DNA of 64,000 nucleotides from Lepus europaeus. Its lineage: Eukaryota; Chordata; Mammalia; Lagomorpha; Leporidae. The position numbers and the translations under genes are program-made. Shown here piece after piece: positions 22,085-34,975 of the stretch. Under the pieces are notes generated by a model. That model was not told the DNA's origin. It made no database searches and worked only from the letters and a program-made list of their open reading frames with translations. Numbering within the stretch: the stretch's first letter is position 1; each line of letters starts with the position of its first letter. The stretch spans positions 88,533,948 through 88,597,947 of the forward strand of contig NC_084835.1 in the NCBI RefSeq assembly GCF_033115175.1, written 5' to 3'.

Positions 22085-22205
22085 AATCCATGGGAAGGAA
22101 GGAAACAAGGGAAGGAGCTCGGGAGAGACAGAAGGAGGAGGGAGGGAGAAAGGGAGAGAAAAGCAAAGATCGGAAGAAAATAGAAAAAGAAAAAACAGGG
22201 GGTGG
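22085..22205. repeat. Purine-rich tract
   Basis: About 120 bp nearly all purine on plus: ggaaggaagg, ggagggaggg, gaaagggagag and an A/G-rich end with a run of g. It could adopt triplex structure, though this is inference. Confidence 0.85.
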
Positions 22206-22261
22206 GGGGATTTGACCAAGGCGGCTTTAGGGAAAGTATTAGTTAACAAGTACTATAACAC

Positions 22262-22592
22262 TGGGGTTGGCTCTGTGGCACAGCGGGTTAAAGCCCTGGC
22301 CTGAAGCACTGGCATCCCATATGGGTGCCAGTTCTAGTCCCGGCTGCTCTGCTTCCAATCCCACTCTCCGCTATGGCCTGGGAGGGCAGTACAGGGTGGC
22401 CCAAGTCCTTGGGCCCCTGCACCCATGTGGGAGACCTGGAAGAAGCTCCTGGTCCTTGGCTTCAGATTGGAGCAGCTCCAGCCATTGCAGCCATCTGGGG
22501 AGTGAACCAGCAGATGGAAGACTTCTCTCTCTGTCTCTACCTCTCTCTGTAACTTTGTCTTTCAAATAAATAAAATAATTTTTTTGAAAAAT
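22262..22592 (+). mobile_element. C-SINE
   Basis: Forward, little-diverged copy: 'ggggttggctctgtggcac', 'tcccatatgggtgccagttc', CT-rich block, 'ttcaaataaataaaat'. Target duplication tactataac at 22251-22259 and 22593-22601. Confidence 0.94.
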
Positions 22593-22601
22593 TACTATAA
22601 C

Positions 22602-23084
22602 TCTAATAATTGTAAAGATCATCACCACCTCAATCAATTTAGAATAAAGTTTTGCTGCCCTCTAACTTTCTTGCTATTTCCCTGGTTTCCTTATTGCCAT
22701 AGCTTTCATCCTTTTACTAATGAAAATTATTTTCCATAAATACCTCTTTTGAGTAACTTCTTCGTAAGAATGGCAGATTTATTATTTATTTTGATTCATG
22801 AAGAGTCCTTAGGGATGGCTGAATCTGGTCTACAAAGTGCAGTTAAGTAAAGAAACATAATGGGTGCATAGCAGAGCCAGACTCCGTCCTCTCTCCCCCT
22901 TCATGCACCAGTACTCCACCTCTGCACACTGTATAACATTGAGGATTTGCTGTGGAGAGAAGGTAGCTCACAGGGTGTGTTCAGAGGGGAAGCATGTTGT
23001 TCAGGTGAATGGAGGAACCAGTAATTCCTACATTAATTTTTAATAAGGATGGAAGAATGCAATTCAGTTGAACATTTCAGCCAA
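22602..23084. other. Unique sequence, no gene
   Basis: No repeat or gene recognised. Confidence 0.5.
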
Positions 23085-23397
23085 GGGGCTAGCATTATGG
23101 CACAGAGGGCATATCAGAGCACAGGTTCAAGTCTCAGCTACATGGCTGCTGTTTAAGCTCCTTGCTAATGCACCTGGGAAAGCAGTGGATAATGGACTGG
23201 GTTTATTGGCCCCTGCCACCCATGTGCCAGACCCAGATGAAGTTCCAAACTCCTGGCTTCAGCCTGGCCCAACCCTGGCCATTGTAGCCATTTGGAGAGT
23301 GAACCACTGGATGGGAGATCTCTTTCTCTTGATGTCTCTCCCTATGTCTCTGTCATCCCACTTTTCAAATAAGTAAAATAGATCCTGCAAAAAATAA
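23085..23397 (+). mobile_element. Old C-SINE
   Basis: Forward copy starting 'ggggctagcattatggcac'; lacks most of the 'catatgggcgcc' part through a small deletion and has a degraded CT block. Tail 'ttcaaataagtaaaatag'. Confidence 0.82.
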
Positions 23398-24730
23398 AGT
23401 TTCAGCAGAAGCCAAAGAATGGAGAAAAGGTGGTGTAACACGAACATTTGGAAACTACAGGATAAATAACAGGATTTTTGTCTGTAAAGTTATTACAGAC
23501 TTAATGGCCTTCAGATCAGCTGACCTCTGCTGCTTTTGTATGAATGTAAAGATTGTCAGATGAAGTTGTCTTGCTTTTAGAAAATGTTATTTTAACATCG
23601 AACTCTCTCCCCCTCAGCATTGTGATGTTACACCATTTCAGGAAGAATTACTCAAACAACACTGATTTCATTAAAATCATGACAGAAAAATCAAATTTCC
23701 ATGATTACCTTTAAAATTTTACACAAACTGTGCATTTGTCTCTTCATATCCGTTTGGTTACCACCCTCCTAAAGATAAGAATGACAAATAAACACAGATC
23801 TAATATCCAGAATCCACCACTAAGGAGAAATGTGCAGTTCAGATGAATGGAAGGAAAGATAGACATAAAAAGAAAAAAAAAAAAAAAAACCTCTCTGCTG
23901 ATCAAGCCTTTCATTTCCAAGCAGAAATAATTACAGTGATGGTCAATGGGGAGATTTGAGCAATTTAAAGAAGTATAACAGAGGTTCCTATCAACATGAT
24001 TTTATATTCAGGGCAAGGCATGGAACTCTAGGTCCTGAAGCATTGCCTATAATCTTTATTTCATTTTTAGATGTTATGCTGTAATAAAATGTAAAAAGGG
24101 AATACATAAAAAGTTATAGAGGTGGGAAAAAACACAGTTTGAAGTTGTATGGCATTTCCTGACAGGGCATGTTCCTAAGGATATGCAGAGAATAACAAAT
24201 GCCATTTGAAATAAGTACACTAGAGATCTGAAACTAGATTGAAAACCCAAGTCAATTTTCCTGAGTGTCATTTGATTAGCTTTCTTATATAGAATGGAGG
24301 TTTAAACAATACTGGGACTCTGAGTGCAGAGGTGCTTGGGAACACAGTGAGAAATGGGTTCCTCCCACCAATTTCATTCCTGTGGCTTTACAACATTATC
24401 TTTTCACATTCTTCCTGTGTTTTTGCAATAATCCATAAATGAAGCAATGTCAGAGAAAATGTGATTGATCGTGGTGAAGCACGTACCCACACTCACGTGC
24501 AGTAAGTTATTTTTCTATTCCCTTTCCAATTTGTCCCACAGTTGCTTCAGGCAAATATCTGTATCCTGTAGCTGGGGTTTACTGGAAGATAGCAACAACG
24601 TTCTCAGGCTTGAGGGGAAAACTTTACACAAGTAACAAACAACACTGTTGTGCCTAGTGGTTCTTTCCATATAGTAAGGGATTTCTCCCATTTTTGCTGT
24701 GATGTTTATTCAGGCTTCTTGAAATTAATT
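23398..24730. other. Unique sequence, no gene
   Basis: AT-rich with a poly-A run at about 23872-23889. I see no gene. The (A)n may be the end of an unrecognised retroposon. Confidence 0.45.
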
Positions 24731-24746
24731 AGAAAGGAGGCCTATT

Positions 24747-25945
24747 CCAGTCTACTGCAGTGGCTTTCAATGTGGTAAGCCTGGGCTTCAGCAGAAGTCA
24801 GCTTGTGAAGAGCCCTGGCAGCTATGCCAAGAGTTGGATCACTGGAAATGGACCTGCCCTGGAGTCGAAGGATGCCCAGGTCAGAGCCACAGATCTTATT
24901 GGCTCTAAGCTGAAAAGCCCTTCACTCAGCCCAACTTCCAAAGTGACCACTGCAGCTGAGGGGACGGCCAAGTAGGGTCAGCAACATTGAAGGCAGAACT
25001 GTAAATTTCTTGTTAGAGATGCCACCTGCCTTTACCTGGCCAGCTCTCCTCCCAGGCCAGCTAAGTAATGAAAGTCAACAGGGTGCCTTCCCTCAGGTGC
25101 TTCACACCTCCCTTAGGATGTACCCCATGTGAAGAGATAGATAGGTCTGGGCCTCTTAACTTACAAGGCCTAAAGCCCAACAGATTATTCTCAAGCCCCT
25201 TCTGTCAGGTTCTATTTGCCTCTCAATCAGAAAACTTAATTGTAGCTTAGACAGCACCTTTCTTAACTCCTCTAATAATGACTCTGTCCTTTGTTCTAGA
25301 CCCTGACTAGTGCACTTGGGCCTCATTCCTTCGTATTCATAACCTCTACTCTACCACCAATGGCTCTACTCCCAACCTGTGTGTACTGATGGTCCTCTTC
25401 CCCACTTAATGCTGTATAATTGTTCAGACCTGGTTAATGCCACTCTTAGGATCATTGATTACTATCCTCACCCTGTCTTTTATGTCCTTGTCTAAATATG
25501 AACAGAGTCGGCGAACTTGGAAGGCTTACATAACGTTGGCAACTCATGACGAGAGCCTAGGGTGGTTACTGGCACCATAAACTAGAGTGTCAATTTGTTG
25601 GGTCAACAACAGGAGTCACTGTGCACTTGCTCCTCATGTGGGATCTCTGTCCTTAATGTGTTGTACATTGTGAATTAATGCTATAACTAGTGTTCAAATA
25701 GTACTTTACACTTTGTGTTTCTGTGTGGGTGCAAACTGTTGAAATCTTTACTTAATATATACTAAATTGATCTTCTATATATAAAGAGAATTGAAAATGA
25801 ATCTTGATGTGAATGGAAAGGGAGAGGGAGCGGGAAAGGGGAGGGTTGCAGGTGGGAGGGAAGTTATGGGGGGGGGGGCATTGTAATCCATAAGCTGTAC
25901 TTTGGAAATTTATATTCATTAAATAAAAGTTAAAAAATCAAAAAA
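24747..25945 (+). mobile_element. ERV-derived segment fused to a LINE-1 3' end
   Basis: Two parts lie inside one perfect 16-bp target duplication, agaaaggaggcctatt (24731-24746 and 25946-25961). Part one (24747 to about 25500) matches, block for block, the minus-strand element at 60.9-61.7 kb, which ends in a polypurine tract and an LTR and is therefore retroviral. Part two (about 25503-25945) is the rabbit-type L1 3' UTR, from 'agtcggcgaacttgg' through TCACTGTGCAC and the G-rich tract to 'attcattaaataaaag' and an A-rich tail. The duplication and tail show that the whole was inserted by L1 machinery as one RNA. There is no intact frame. Confidence 0.85.
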
Positions 25946-25961
25946 AGAAAGGAGGCCTATT

Positions 25962-26416
25962 GTGTCTAACAACCAGCTTGAGGAGAGAAATCCTAGATTA
26001 TTTGGTTTCCTTCTCCACTTCCATTGTTTTGTATACACTGAGTAAAATGGGGAATTTGTGCATTATAATGATCACACTAAGCACTCATAAAAGTCTAAAC
26101 TGTTGATTTTATCACTGATTTAATAAGTTCAACCTTCTATAATATAGAGTCTATTCATCCTTTATAAACTCTATCACCATTTGAATCATGTTCTGAAGTT
26201 GCTGTTCTTAGTTTCTTCACCTCACAAAGGGCACTCACAAGTTGGGGTGCACATGCAAATCTCAACACCAACACTATATTCCAATACACGACTAACACTA
26301 TACTAATACTAATGCTACATTCTAGGAATATAAAAAGTAGACCAATACTATTTTTATGATTAATTGCTTATTTCCCATCTCATTTGTCTATAAGGCATTT
26401 CAGTGACTGACAGTAG
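25962..26416. other. Unique sequence, no gene
   Basis: Nothing recognised except simple AT-rich DNA and imperfect 'actaacactatactaatac' repeats near 26290. Confidence 0.5.
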
Positions 26417-26428
26417 AGATGAAAAGAT

Positions 26429-26774
26429 GTTTTTTTAATTTTTTTGACAGGCAGAGTGGACAGTGAGAGAGAGAGACAGAGAGAAAGATCTTCCTTTTTT
26501 CTGTTGGTTCACCCCCTAATCGCTGCTGCGGCCCATGCTCTGCTGCCTGCACACCACGCTGATCCGAAGCTAGGAGCCAGGTGCTTCTCCAGGTTTCCCA
26601 TGCGGGTGCAGGGCCCATGGACTTGGGCCATCCTCCTCTGCCTTCCCGGGCCACAACAGAGAGCTGGACTGGAAGAGGAGCAACTGGGACAGAATCTGGC
26701 TCCCCGACTGGGAATAGAAGCCTGGGTGCCAGCACCGCATGCGGAGGATTAGCCTATTGAGCCGTGGCGCCGGC
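26429..26774 (-). mobile_element. C-SINE (CSINE2)
   Basis: Reverse copy with 'gacaggcagagtggacagtg' and head ending 'gagccgtggcgccggc'. Perfect 12-bp duplication agatgaaaagat (26417-26428 and 26775-26786). Confidence 0.96.
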
Positions 26775-26786
26775 AGATGAAAAGAT

Positions 26787-29700
26787 TTTTAATGGCACAA
26801 GATTCTTTTGAAGCATCTGGTTTTAGTCCAGTGAATAGCTGGGCTTGTTTTACTGGCTAAGGGACTTCCCATTTTTTTTCTAATGCTACTGCTCCTTAAG
26901 TCATATCTTATAAAGCCTTAGAATGCCATGCATATATTTAGTATATCCAAATGTTCCTCAGACTATAATAGATCTTCCCATTTTTTGCTAAGTGCAACAC
27001 ATGATCTTGAACTCTTACTAGTAATACTACACTTGACCAGAGTGGAATATCATATTAACACTGAATAGATACTATAAAAGGAGAGATCGAATTACCACTT
27101 TACCCAAACATATGGAAAGGAAACAAATGGTAAAGTATAAATAAAAATTGTTTTAGTTAATTTGAAAATGACTGAGTTATAAACACAACCCTAGCCATTG
27201 AATATCTGAAGCTAAATTGGCAAATTTGAGTAGAAATAAGGTATTTTGATTATCCTGGATAAAAAACATCTCAACAAAACATCTCAACAAAAGTTATCCT
27301 TTAGATGAATTTGGCTACTTCTATTGAATAGATTCCAAAATAACCTTTTAACTTTCTATTTTATTTTGATCTGTATAAAACTAAAATGTAATTATAGGGC
27401 ATTTATCCAGCTATCCAATATAGTTTCCATGAATATTATTCAAAATTAACACAGCCTGTCTTTTTCATGTGGACCATGCCATGATTCCCAATTCTGATAG
27501 CAAAATCAAGTGTTCCCATTGCTTCCTTAGGGATACTTCAGTTTATTGACATTTCTTTTAAATACAATTTCTGCATATCTTTGTTTTCTTTCTTGTGATA
27601 CCTGCAGTATCTTTATTGATGTAATTTCTAGATTAATTTTTTTGTATTATCATCATCAGATTACACTTTATTAGTGTGTAGTGGAAATAAACACATTCAT
27701 ACACATACATATACGTATTGTTCTATGGCCTACTGTTAGAATTTCAGACAGAAGGACTTCTATCTTTTATAGAAAATCAGCCTCATGCTGCTCTCCCTAA
27801 AACACCCATTCAGCCAGCAACTCTCAGGCTAATGCAGATTACAAGTCTCCAGTGTGGTGAAGATTGTATAACTCATGAGATTCCTGGAGTTTGGTTAAAG
27901 TATAGAAAAACATTTCATAGATTAATCCTGGGCCATAGACAATACCTTTGGCTTTACCATTTTTGTCTGTGACAAAATAATACAGCATCTTCACAAAAAC
28001 AAGAATTATTGATGATTTCTTCACTAATTATTCTGTCTTTTGGAAGAATGAATAATTGTTCTTCTGGTACGCAAGGCCCACTGGATTGCTACTGACCCCT
28101 TGTCTCAGGGTGTGCAACAAAACCAGAATCAGAAACAGTGCTAGTGGCATCTCAGAAGAGGAAATGACATCTCTAATAACTAACAGGAATGGCTAGTAAT
28201 TACCTGAAATGACAATAATTAGCAAAAATGACAAGTCTAATAAATTTTCACTTAAGTGTTGTCATATGGCACTTTGAGTTTTTAGTTTTCCATTTTAAAT
28301 ATTAATCCCAGTTGAGTTTACTTTAGATGAAGAGTCATAGCAAGTATAGAGATAGAAATAATTCTATACACATACTCTATCAAATTCTGCTTTTATCAAT
28401 TTCACTTATGGTATGATCAGTAGAAAATGTATTAAGACCTCACATTGTCTCTCTAAAAGTATATTCTTTCTGTGTGTACTTAATTTATGCAGCTCAAAAA
28501 CATTTAGCCACAAGGATCAGCAGGAAAGTAGTTGTTTCTAATTTTCATTGATATTTTCAAAGATAAGAAGGTCTTACCCCGCCCCACTTTCTCCCTCTTC
28601 AACTCCAGACAAAGAAGGTTAAATCTTATTAGCATGTCCTATATAGCTAGTTGTAACCTAAGTGACCTGTCATGGCACTAAATGCCTACTAGAACTTTCT
28701 CTGTACTTGCAAGATGGAAATTTTATGCATCAATGCTTTTATGCATGCATCTGATTTGGGAAGTTCACTGCTTTATGGATATGAACATTGTGATCATGTA
28801 AATTGATCTACATAATGGGATTTTGTGTGTGTGCGTGCATATATCTATATGGATATGGATGTATGCAAGTGTATTCTAAAAGGAAATATAATACATGAAA
28901 TGTTAACTTTAATGATATGAAATGCATTAAATTCAAACTACCTTGCATGTGTATGCAGATGCATTATGTCTCTATCATTGTGCTCTGCAGGGATTTCAGG
29001 GAGAAAAAAATTCATCACATACTCTGATGTGTCATGCTAAATCAGAGTGCAACATGCTACTATTCTAGGGAATAAATAAGATCCAAGGCAGCCAAGACTT
29101 ATGAAGCTTTTAAGGACATCTCTTAACAAAACTGTGATGAAAATGAAATTTTATTCAGGGATATAGAGCTCTTCATTTCAGGTACCCTGACTAAGCTTAT
29201 TTTGTCCTTAAACTGTCATCTACTAAAAACTAAGAGTTCTAAATTGCAGAGTTCTGAGAACAAAAAAAGTGCTTTGTGTTCTCAGCTTCTTCTCTCCAAA
29301 ATTCATTCACCACTGTATCTCATTACTGTAAATTCCAATAGTAGATTTAGTCAGATAAATTAAATCAGCTGAAGTATTAATTCTTTGAAGACTTACCTTC
29401 CTCCAAAAATGCAATGTCTTAACCTTGATCCTAGCAGAAGCCTTGTTTGATAACTTTAATCCTTGAAATTAATTTGGAGAAGTGATACTCTAAGAAGGTT
29501 GTATTCTGTATAATTATTACTTTCAAAACTATGGCTTATGTACTTCAAAATGAACCATATCAATCTAATTGTTAACATTTTAAAACTGGAATCAAATTGC
29601 CCATTTTCCTATTTATCAATATTAGCACCAAATAGACACCTAATTCCTATTTCATAATGATGCTGGTGTAGTGGATATTGATAGTTTTCAAGGGAGGATA

Positions 29701-30129
29701 ATATAGATTCTACTGAATTACATGCCTCTTTACCATTCATGAAAAAAACAATATGGCATATAGTAGAAAACACAAAATGAAACAAAAATGAGCAAACTTG
29801 AGTTCTAGTTCCAGGCATGTCAGTTATCAAAATAGCAGTAGAATTTCAAAAATAATAACTTTGTAGATTCAACCTTAAGTATCTATCTACTATTTGATAT
29901 GGAATTTTATTCAAACATTATATTCATTCAGCAACTATTCATATCTATGCAAAAGCCAAAAAAAGGTAAGAATAAATCTTTTCCTTCAATCACATTTTCT
30001 AAGCTATACACAGTATTAACAATAAAAAGCACATATTGAATCTGATGGCAGAATTAATTTACATTTATGACATTAACTCTATAATTATATAGAAGATACT
30101 TGAAATTTGAAACTGTATTTAGGGTAACA
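26787..30129. other. Unique AT-rich sequence, no gene
   Basis: Over 3 kb without a recognisable repeat or exon. Small local features only: a 13-bp tandem 'aaacatctcaaca' near 27266-27292 and a GT-rich bit near 28825. Open frames are below 85 codons and look like chance. Confidence 0.5.
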
Positions 30130-30500
30130 TTGGTGTATTGGATTGAATAGCATCCACCTCAAAATTAAGAACTTCACAATGTTCTTGATTGTAAATTCAA
30201 TGTCTGTTGTCCTTTTAAAAAGGCCAAGTAAAGACATGAAGAAAATAAAGCAATGCAAAAGTATAGGAGGAGCTTGAGTGAGGTAACTACAAGCTAGTAA
30301 ACATCACGTCTTGTCAGGAAACAACAGAAGCTTGACAAAGGCAAAGAAAGACCCTTAGAAAGTTCACAAGAATCATTGTTTGGCTGATACCTTAATTTTG
30401 AACTTCTATTCTCTAGAACTGCAATATTATAAATTTCTGTTGTTGAACACCACTTGATTTGTTTCCATTTGTTAAAGTAGACCCAGGAAACTAATACAAT
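30130..30500 (+). mobile_element. MLT1-type MaLR solo LTR
   Basis: Layout follows MLT1: start 'tattggattgaatagcatcc', 'ttgattttgaacttct'-like sequence (taattttgaacttctattct), 'tagaactgcaatattataaa' with 'tttctgttgtt', and the end 'aggaaactaatacaa'. The last motif is the characteristic LTR terminus. Highly diverged. Confidence 0.7.
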
Positions 30501-32119
30501 TGATCTTTTTAATAAATAAAGAAAATATATATACTTGTTTACCAAATACGTGGCCCAGAAGCTTTGGATGCACAGACTCTCTTTGGTAGCCTAATATGTA
30601 TACTTATCAACATATAAGTAGTAAAATTATTATAAATATGTGTATTTTATGTTTAGAAATGATAAGATATTAATCATGTGTATTATTTAGCAGAGGTTAA
30701 GTTATGATGCAATAACAGAATATCAGTGTTTTGAAACAATGAAAGTAATTTTTACTCTCAGTTTGCATCCATTCTGTGAGAATAGAATGCTGTCTTCTCC
30801 TTTGTCCTCACTCTTGAACTCCAACTAAAAGATTGTTACTCTCTACAATATACGAGTGCCATTATTCAGGGGAAGGGAAAGAAGTTTGCAAGGTTTAGTA
30901 TGGGCACTCTATTACCTCACTTATAGCCTTTTGAACAAATTAGAAACATTACCTAATCCAACTAACATGAGTCCAAGAAGACCAATTACACCGTAAGTCC
31001 ATGGTGAGAAAGTAAGAAGTACATGGAGGACAAAACACATGACCATGGCATTGTGCTCTGAATTCTGAGAATATCTTTTTCCGTGATTTCATATTTCTAC
31101 ATTGTAAAATAATTTGGTGATCAATAAATTTAATCAGTTGATGGATTGATGCATTGCATTTGTCAGATTGACTAATCAAGGAGCATATTTTAAGTCTCTG
31201 GATGAGACTGTTTTCTACTGTACATTTGTCTTGTGGTTCTAGCTGCCCTTGAAATGTATTATATTTGGCAATACAGTGCCATTATGAGACATATCAATAA
31301 GAATTCAGGATAACATAAAAATGCTACATACAATATAATAAAGATGGTATTACTTTATTATTTCATATTTAGAATTCTTGCAATTATAATTACTTAAAAA
31401 TGAGAAAATTAAAAACATTTTTAACAACAGAAACAGTATTATTATGAAGATACATAAGTAAAAATAAATTGAATTCTTATAGCCAGGAAGAGCAAAGAGT
31501 TTTTATTATTATTCTCTCTAATTTATGACTGTCATTGTACAATATTTTACTGATGAAAAGGCTATCTAGTGGGTTTTTAAAAATTCATTCCTTTTTTTTT
31601 ATTTGTTGCTGTTGTTTTGTTTTGGACTCTAGAATACAGCATTAGAAAAACATTTTAGGTATATACAGAGTCATTTATCACTCAGGTGATGGTCCTAATA
31701 AGAAAGTTGCAGGAATATCAAAATGGAACACTTCAGAGAGTGCGCAGCTTTGCTGACAGAAATCTCACCAATCTGCTGGCAGTCAGCTCCACACCTCTCC
31801 CTTGCTGCCTCATTGCTAGGATGTTCTATTGCTAATATCCTTCCAATGAGACAGGCATATCAGTTATTTTCTTATCCCTAGGGTCTAATTCATCACATGA
31901 ACTAATTGATTATGAATTGAGTCTGAACTGGACTGGCACCTTTCTTTAGAAACTAATTAATGTCAAATTCTAGGTTTTAATTGGCCAATGATTTTTTACT
32001 TAAAGTGATAGCAATTAAATAAAAGTGGTATTTTTAAGTTTAAAATATTACACATTTTATTAAACGATCTCTTTATTGAATGGAGACTTTAAGACTTCTA
32101 AGGAATAAAGGTATCATAT
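30501..32119. other. Unique sequence, no gene
   Basis: AT-rich. The part 30690-31100 could be an old transposon relic but I cannot name it. No gene called. Confidence 0.45.
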
Positions 32120-33347
32120 GAAAATGATAGAAAGTGAAGGGAGATTAAGATGGTGGAGTTGGGAGGGAGCTTCAGTTTAGGAGAAGATAATTTTAAAAAA
32201 ATGGAGCATGCAGTCTCAGGGAAGAGTTCGGGAGAAAATGGCAGAGGAAACTATACACAAATTAGAGGGACACAGTGGACCTACATGGAGGGTGTGGACA
32301 CCCACAACTCGGGACTCCAGTATCCAAGAGCCTCCACATCAGTGTGGAGAGTGAGGTGAGACCAGACTATAGCAGCTCAAGCCACTGGCTATAAAGCTGC
32401 AGGAAGAGCCTAAAGGGAATCAAGGTTGGAGCCCCATGGGGGATAGTGTACCTGCCAAATTAGAAGAGAAAAAAAAAAAAGGAGATGCATATTTCTCTCT
32501 CCCAGATCAGCATGCAAGGGCATCCTGTAACAAGCTGATAGAGAGTGGGCACCATTTGGGACATACGTAACAGCTGCACCACCTCATGTCTTCTCCCAGC
32601 AACTAGCCAACTCCTGAGTATGGTAGGGAGAACTGATTAGGGGCTGGGTGCTCCTGACTGTGGGAGGCTTGTGCACTGGGACTGTGAAAAAACTGAGGCT
32701 GTGTGGGAGGACTCATGGTGTGGCTGAAGTTTTGGGCAGTCACTGTGGGATCCCTGTGTAGCTGGTAGGGACATTGCTGGAGAATTTGAGCTTACACTGA
32801 GTACTGCATGGATCTTTTGTGTGGTCCATGGGGCAGAGTGGATGAATAATATACCCACTGGGGCCAGTGCCTGGGTCTCCTTTGAGGTTAGGAGCTCAGC
32901 TGAGTCTATGCCAAAAGACAAGAACAAATCACCCCTCTGATTAAAAAAAAAAAAAATACAAGATTTACCTGCCAAACCTGGTTGTGTCACCTCAGATAAG
33001 CCCTTCACCCTGAAGTGCTGAACAGAGCTCCCTGGCCACAGCCACCACATGCCTCTAAGTATTCCCTGAAAGCAGATACTCCACTAGTCCACGCAGACTT
33101 AGTCCAAGCATAAAAGCAACCACAGAAAAAAAAAATAAAAAGAAACCAATGAGTATCTCCACAAATGGCAAATATCAAACATACCAATTCAAGAAACAAG
33201 AATAAGGAAGACAACATGATGTCCCAAAAGAACACAACACTCAATACTAGATTATAAAGATGATGAGTTTGAAGAAATACCAAAATGGAATTCAAAAAAA
33301 TTGATCATAAGATTACATGAAATAATCCGAAGCAAACGTACAAACTA

Positions 33348-33890
33348 ATGAAATCCATAAATGACATGAAAGAAAAATTTTCCCATGAAATAGAGATCTT
33401 AAAGAGAAATCAAAATGAAATCTTGGCAATGAAGAATTCAATAGAACAAATAAAAAATTCAATGGAAAGCCTTAACAACAGAATCAATGAAGCAGAAGAA
33501 AGAATAGCTGACTTAAAAGACAAATCACAAGAAAGTATACAGACTAAACATAAGAAGAAAAAATTAGAAAACCAAAAAACACTGTTGATAAACTACAGGA
33601 TACTATCAAATGACCCAACATACAGATTCTAGGAGTTCCTGAAGGTGTGAAAAGAGAGAAGAATTAGAAGGCCTTTTAGTGAAATAATAACAGAAAACTT
33701 CCCTACTTTATAGAAACCAAGGCCCATCAGAGTACAGGAAGCATATAGAACTCTTAATAGACATGACCAGAAAAGATCTTCACCACAACACATTGTAATC
33801 AAACTCACCACAGTAAAACATAAAGAAAAGAGTTTAAAATGTGCACCAGAGGAACACCAGATTTCTAATTTCTCCAATTAGACTCACAGT
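33348..33890 (+). pseudogene. LINE-1 ORF1 remnant
   Basis: A 94-codon open piece shows the ORF1 coiled coil: EILKRNQNEILAMKNSIEQ, then SLNNRINEAEERIADLKDK. Downstream in other frames are 'ggagttcctgaaggtg' (the GVPEG motif of the RRM region) and 'cattgtaatcaaactcacc' (the HIVIKLT-like segment). ORF1 ends at the deletion junction near 33900. Frameshifted, non-functional. Confidence 0.85.
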
Positions 33891-33902
33891 GGACTTCTGA
33901 AA

Positions 33903-34303
33903 GGTACCCTAATCCACTGTTGGTGGGAATGTAAACTAGTAAAACCATTATAAAAGACAGTTTGGAAATACTTCAGAAATCTGCAGAGCTACCATATGAC
34001 AAAGCCATTCCACTCCTGGGAATTTACCCAAGAGAAATGAAATCAGTAAATAAATGATTTATCTGCACCCCCATGTTTATTGCAGCTCAATTCTCAATAG
34101 CTAATACGTGGAATCAACCTAAATGCCCATCAAATGAAGATTGGATAAAGAAATTGTGGTATATGTACACTATGGAATACTACACAGCAGTAAAAAAAAA
34201 AATGAAATCCAGTCATTTGCAACAAATGGATGAATCTGGAAAACATCATACTTACTGCAATAAGCCAGTCCCAAAAAAGACAAATACCATATGTTCTCCC
34301 TGA
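33903..34303 (+). pseudogene. LINE-1 ORF2 C-terminal remnant
   Basis: Starts at the 'ccactgttggtgggaatg' block and runs to a readable piece (34073-34303) with NTWNQPKCPSNEDWIKKLW and YTMEYYTAVKKK, the conserved ORF2 C-terminus. Everything upstream in ORF2 (endonuclease, RT) is absent. Confidence 0.88.
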
Positions 34304-34672
34304 TCTGTGATGGTTAACAGAGCACCTAAAAGGAAAAATGTAGAAGTGAAATTGACACTTCAAGAAGTAATGACTTAAACAACCCTTGTCTTGACTGTAT
34401 AGAAAAAGTTTTTTTCTTCTTCATAGTATTTTTTGAGCTCTTTACTTAACGTAGAGTTAATCATATGCATATGAAGTGAATAAAATATATCTCAGTTAAA
34501 AATAAGAGTGGGAATAAGAGAGGGAGGAGGAAGTTTGTAAATGCAAAGCTGTATAGTTCTGCATACATTCTTGTGGACTTACTTCAAAGGGTACAGTTTA
34601 AAAACTTGCCAAGGGAAACCAAATTCCATTAAGCTGAGTGGTAAAAATGTCATCTTACATGTTAAAGTGATC

Positions 34673-34975
34673 TTTTTTTTTTCCACAGGCAGAGTGGACA
34701 GTGTGAGAGAGAGACAGAGAGAAAGGTCCTCCTTGTTCCATTGGTTCACCCCGCAATGGCCAATGCAGCTGGTGCACTTCAGCCAGCACACTGCGCTGAT
34801 CCAAAGCCAGAAATCAGATGCTTCTCCTGGTTTCCCATGTAGGTGCAGGGCCCAAGGACCTGAGCCATTCTCCACTGCCTTCCTGGGCCACAGCAGAGAG
34901 CTGGGCTGGAAGAGGAGAAACCGGGACAGAATCTGGCACCCTGACCAGGACTAGAACCCAGGGTGCCGGCGCTGT
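34673..34975 (-). mobile_element. C-SINE (CSINE2) in L1 3' UTR
   Basis: Reverse copy from a T-run and 'cacaggcagagtggacagtg' to 'aacccagggtgccggcgctg'. The last ~40 bp of the head is missing. It splits the 3' UTR motif 'gttaaagtgatcatgaacat' expected from other copies. Confidence 0.88.

Noticed and set aside
22262-22592. tRNA gene suggested by tRNA-like box sequences
   Set aside because: The A/B-box-like parts belong to C-SINE heads, which derive from a tRNA; no cloverleaf with intact acceptor stem is seen.
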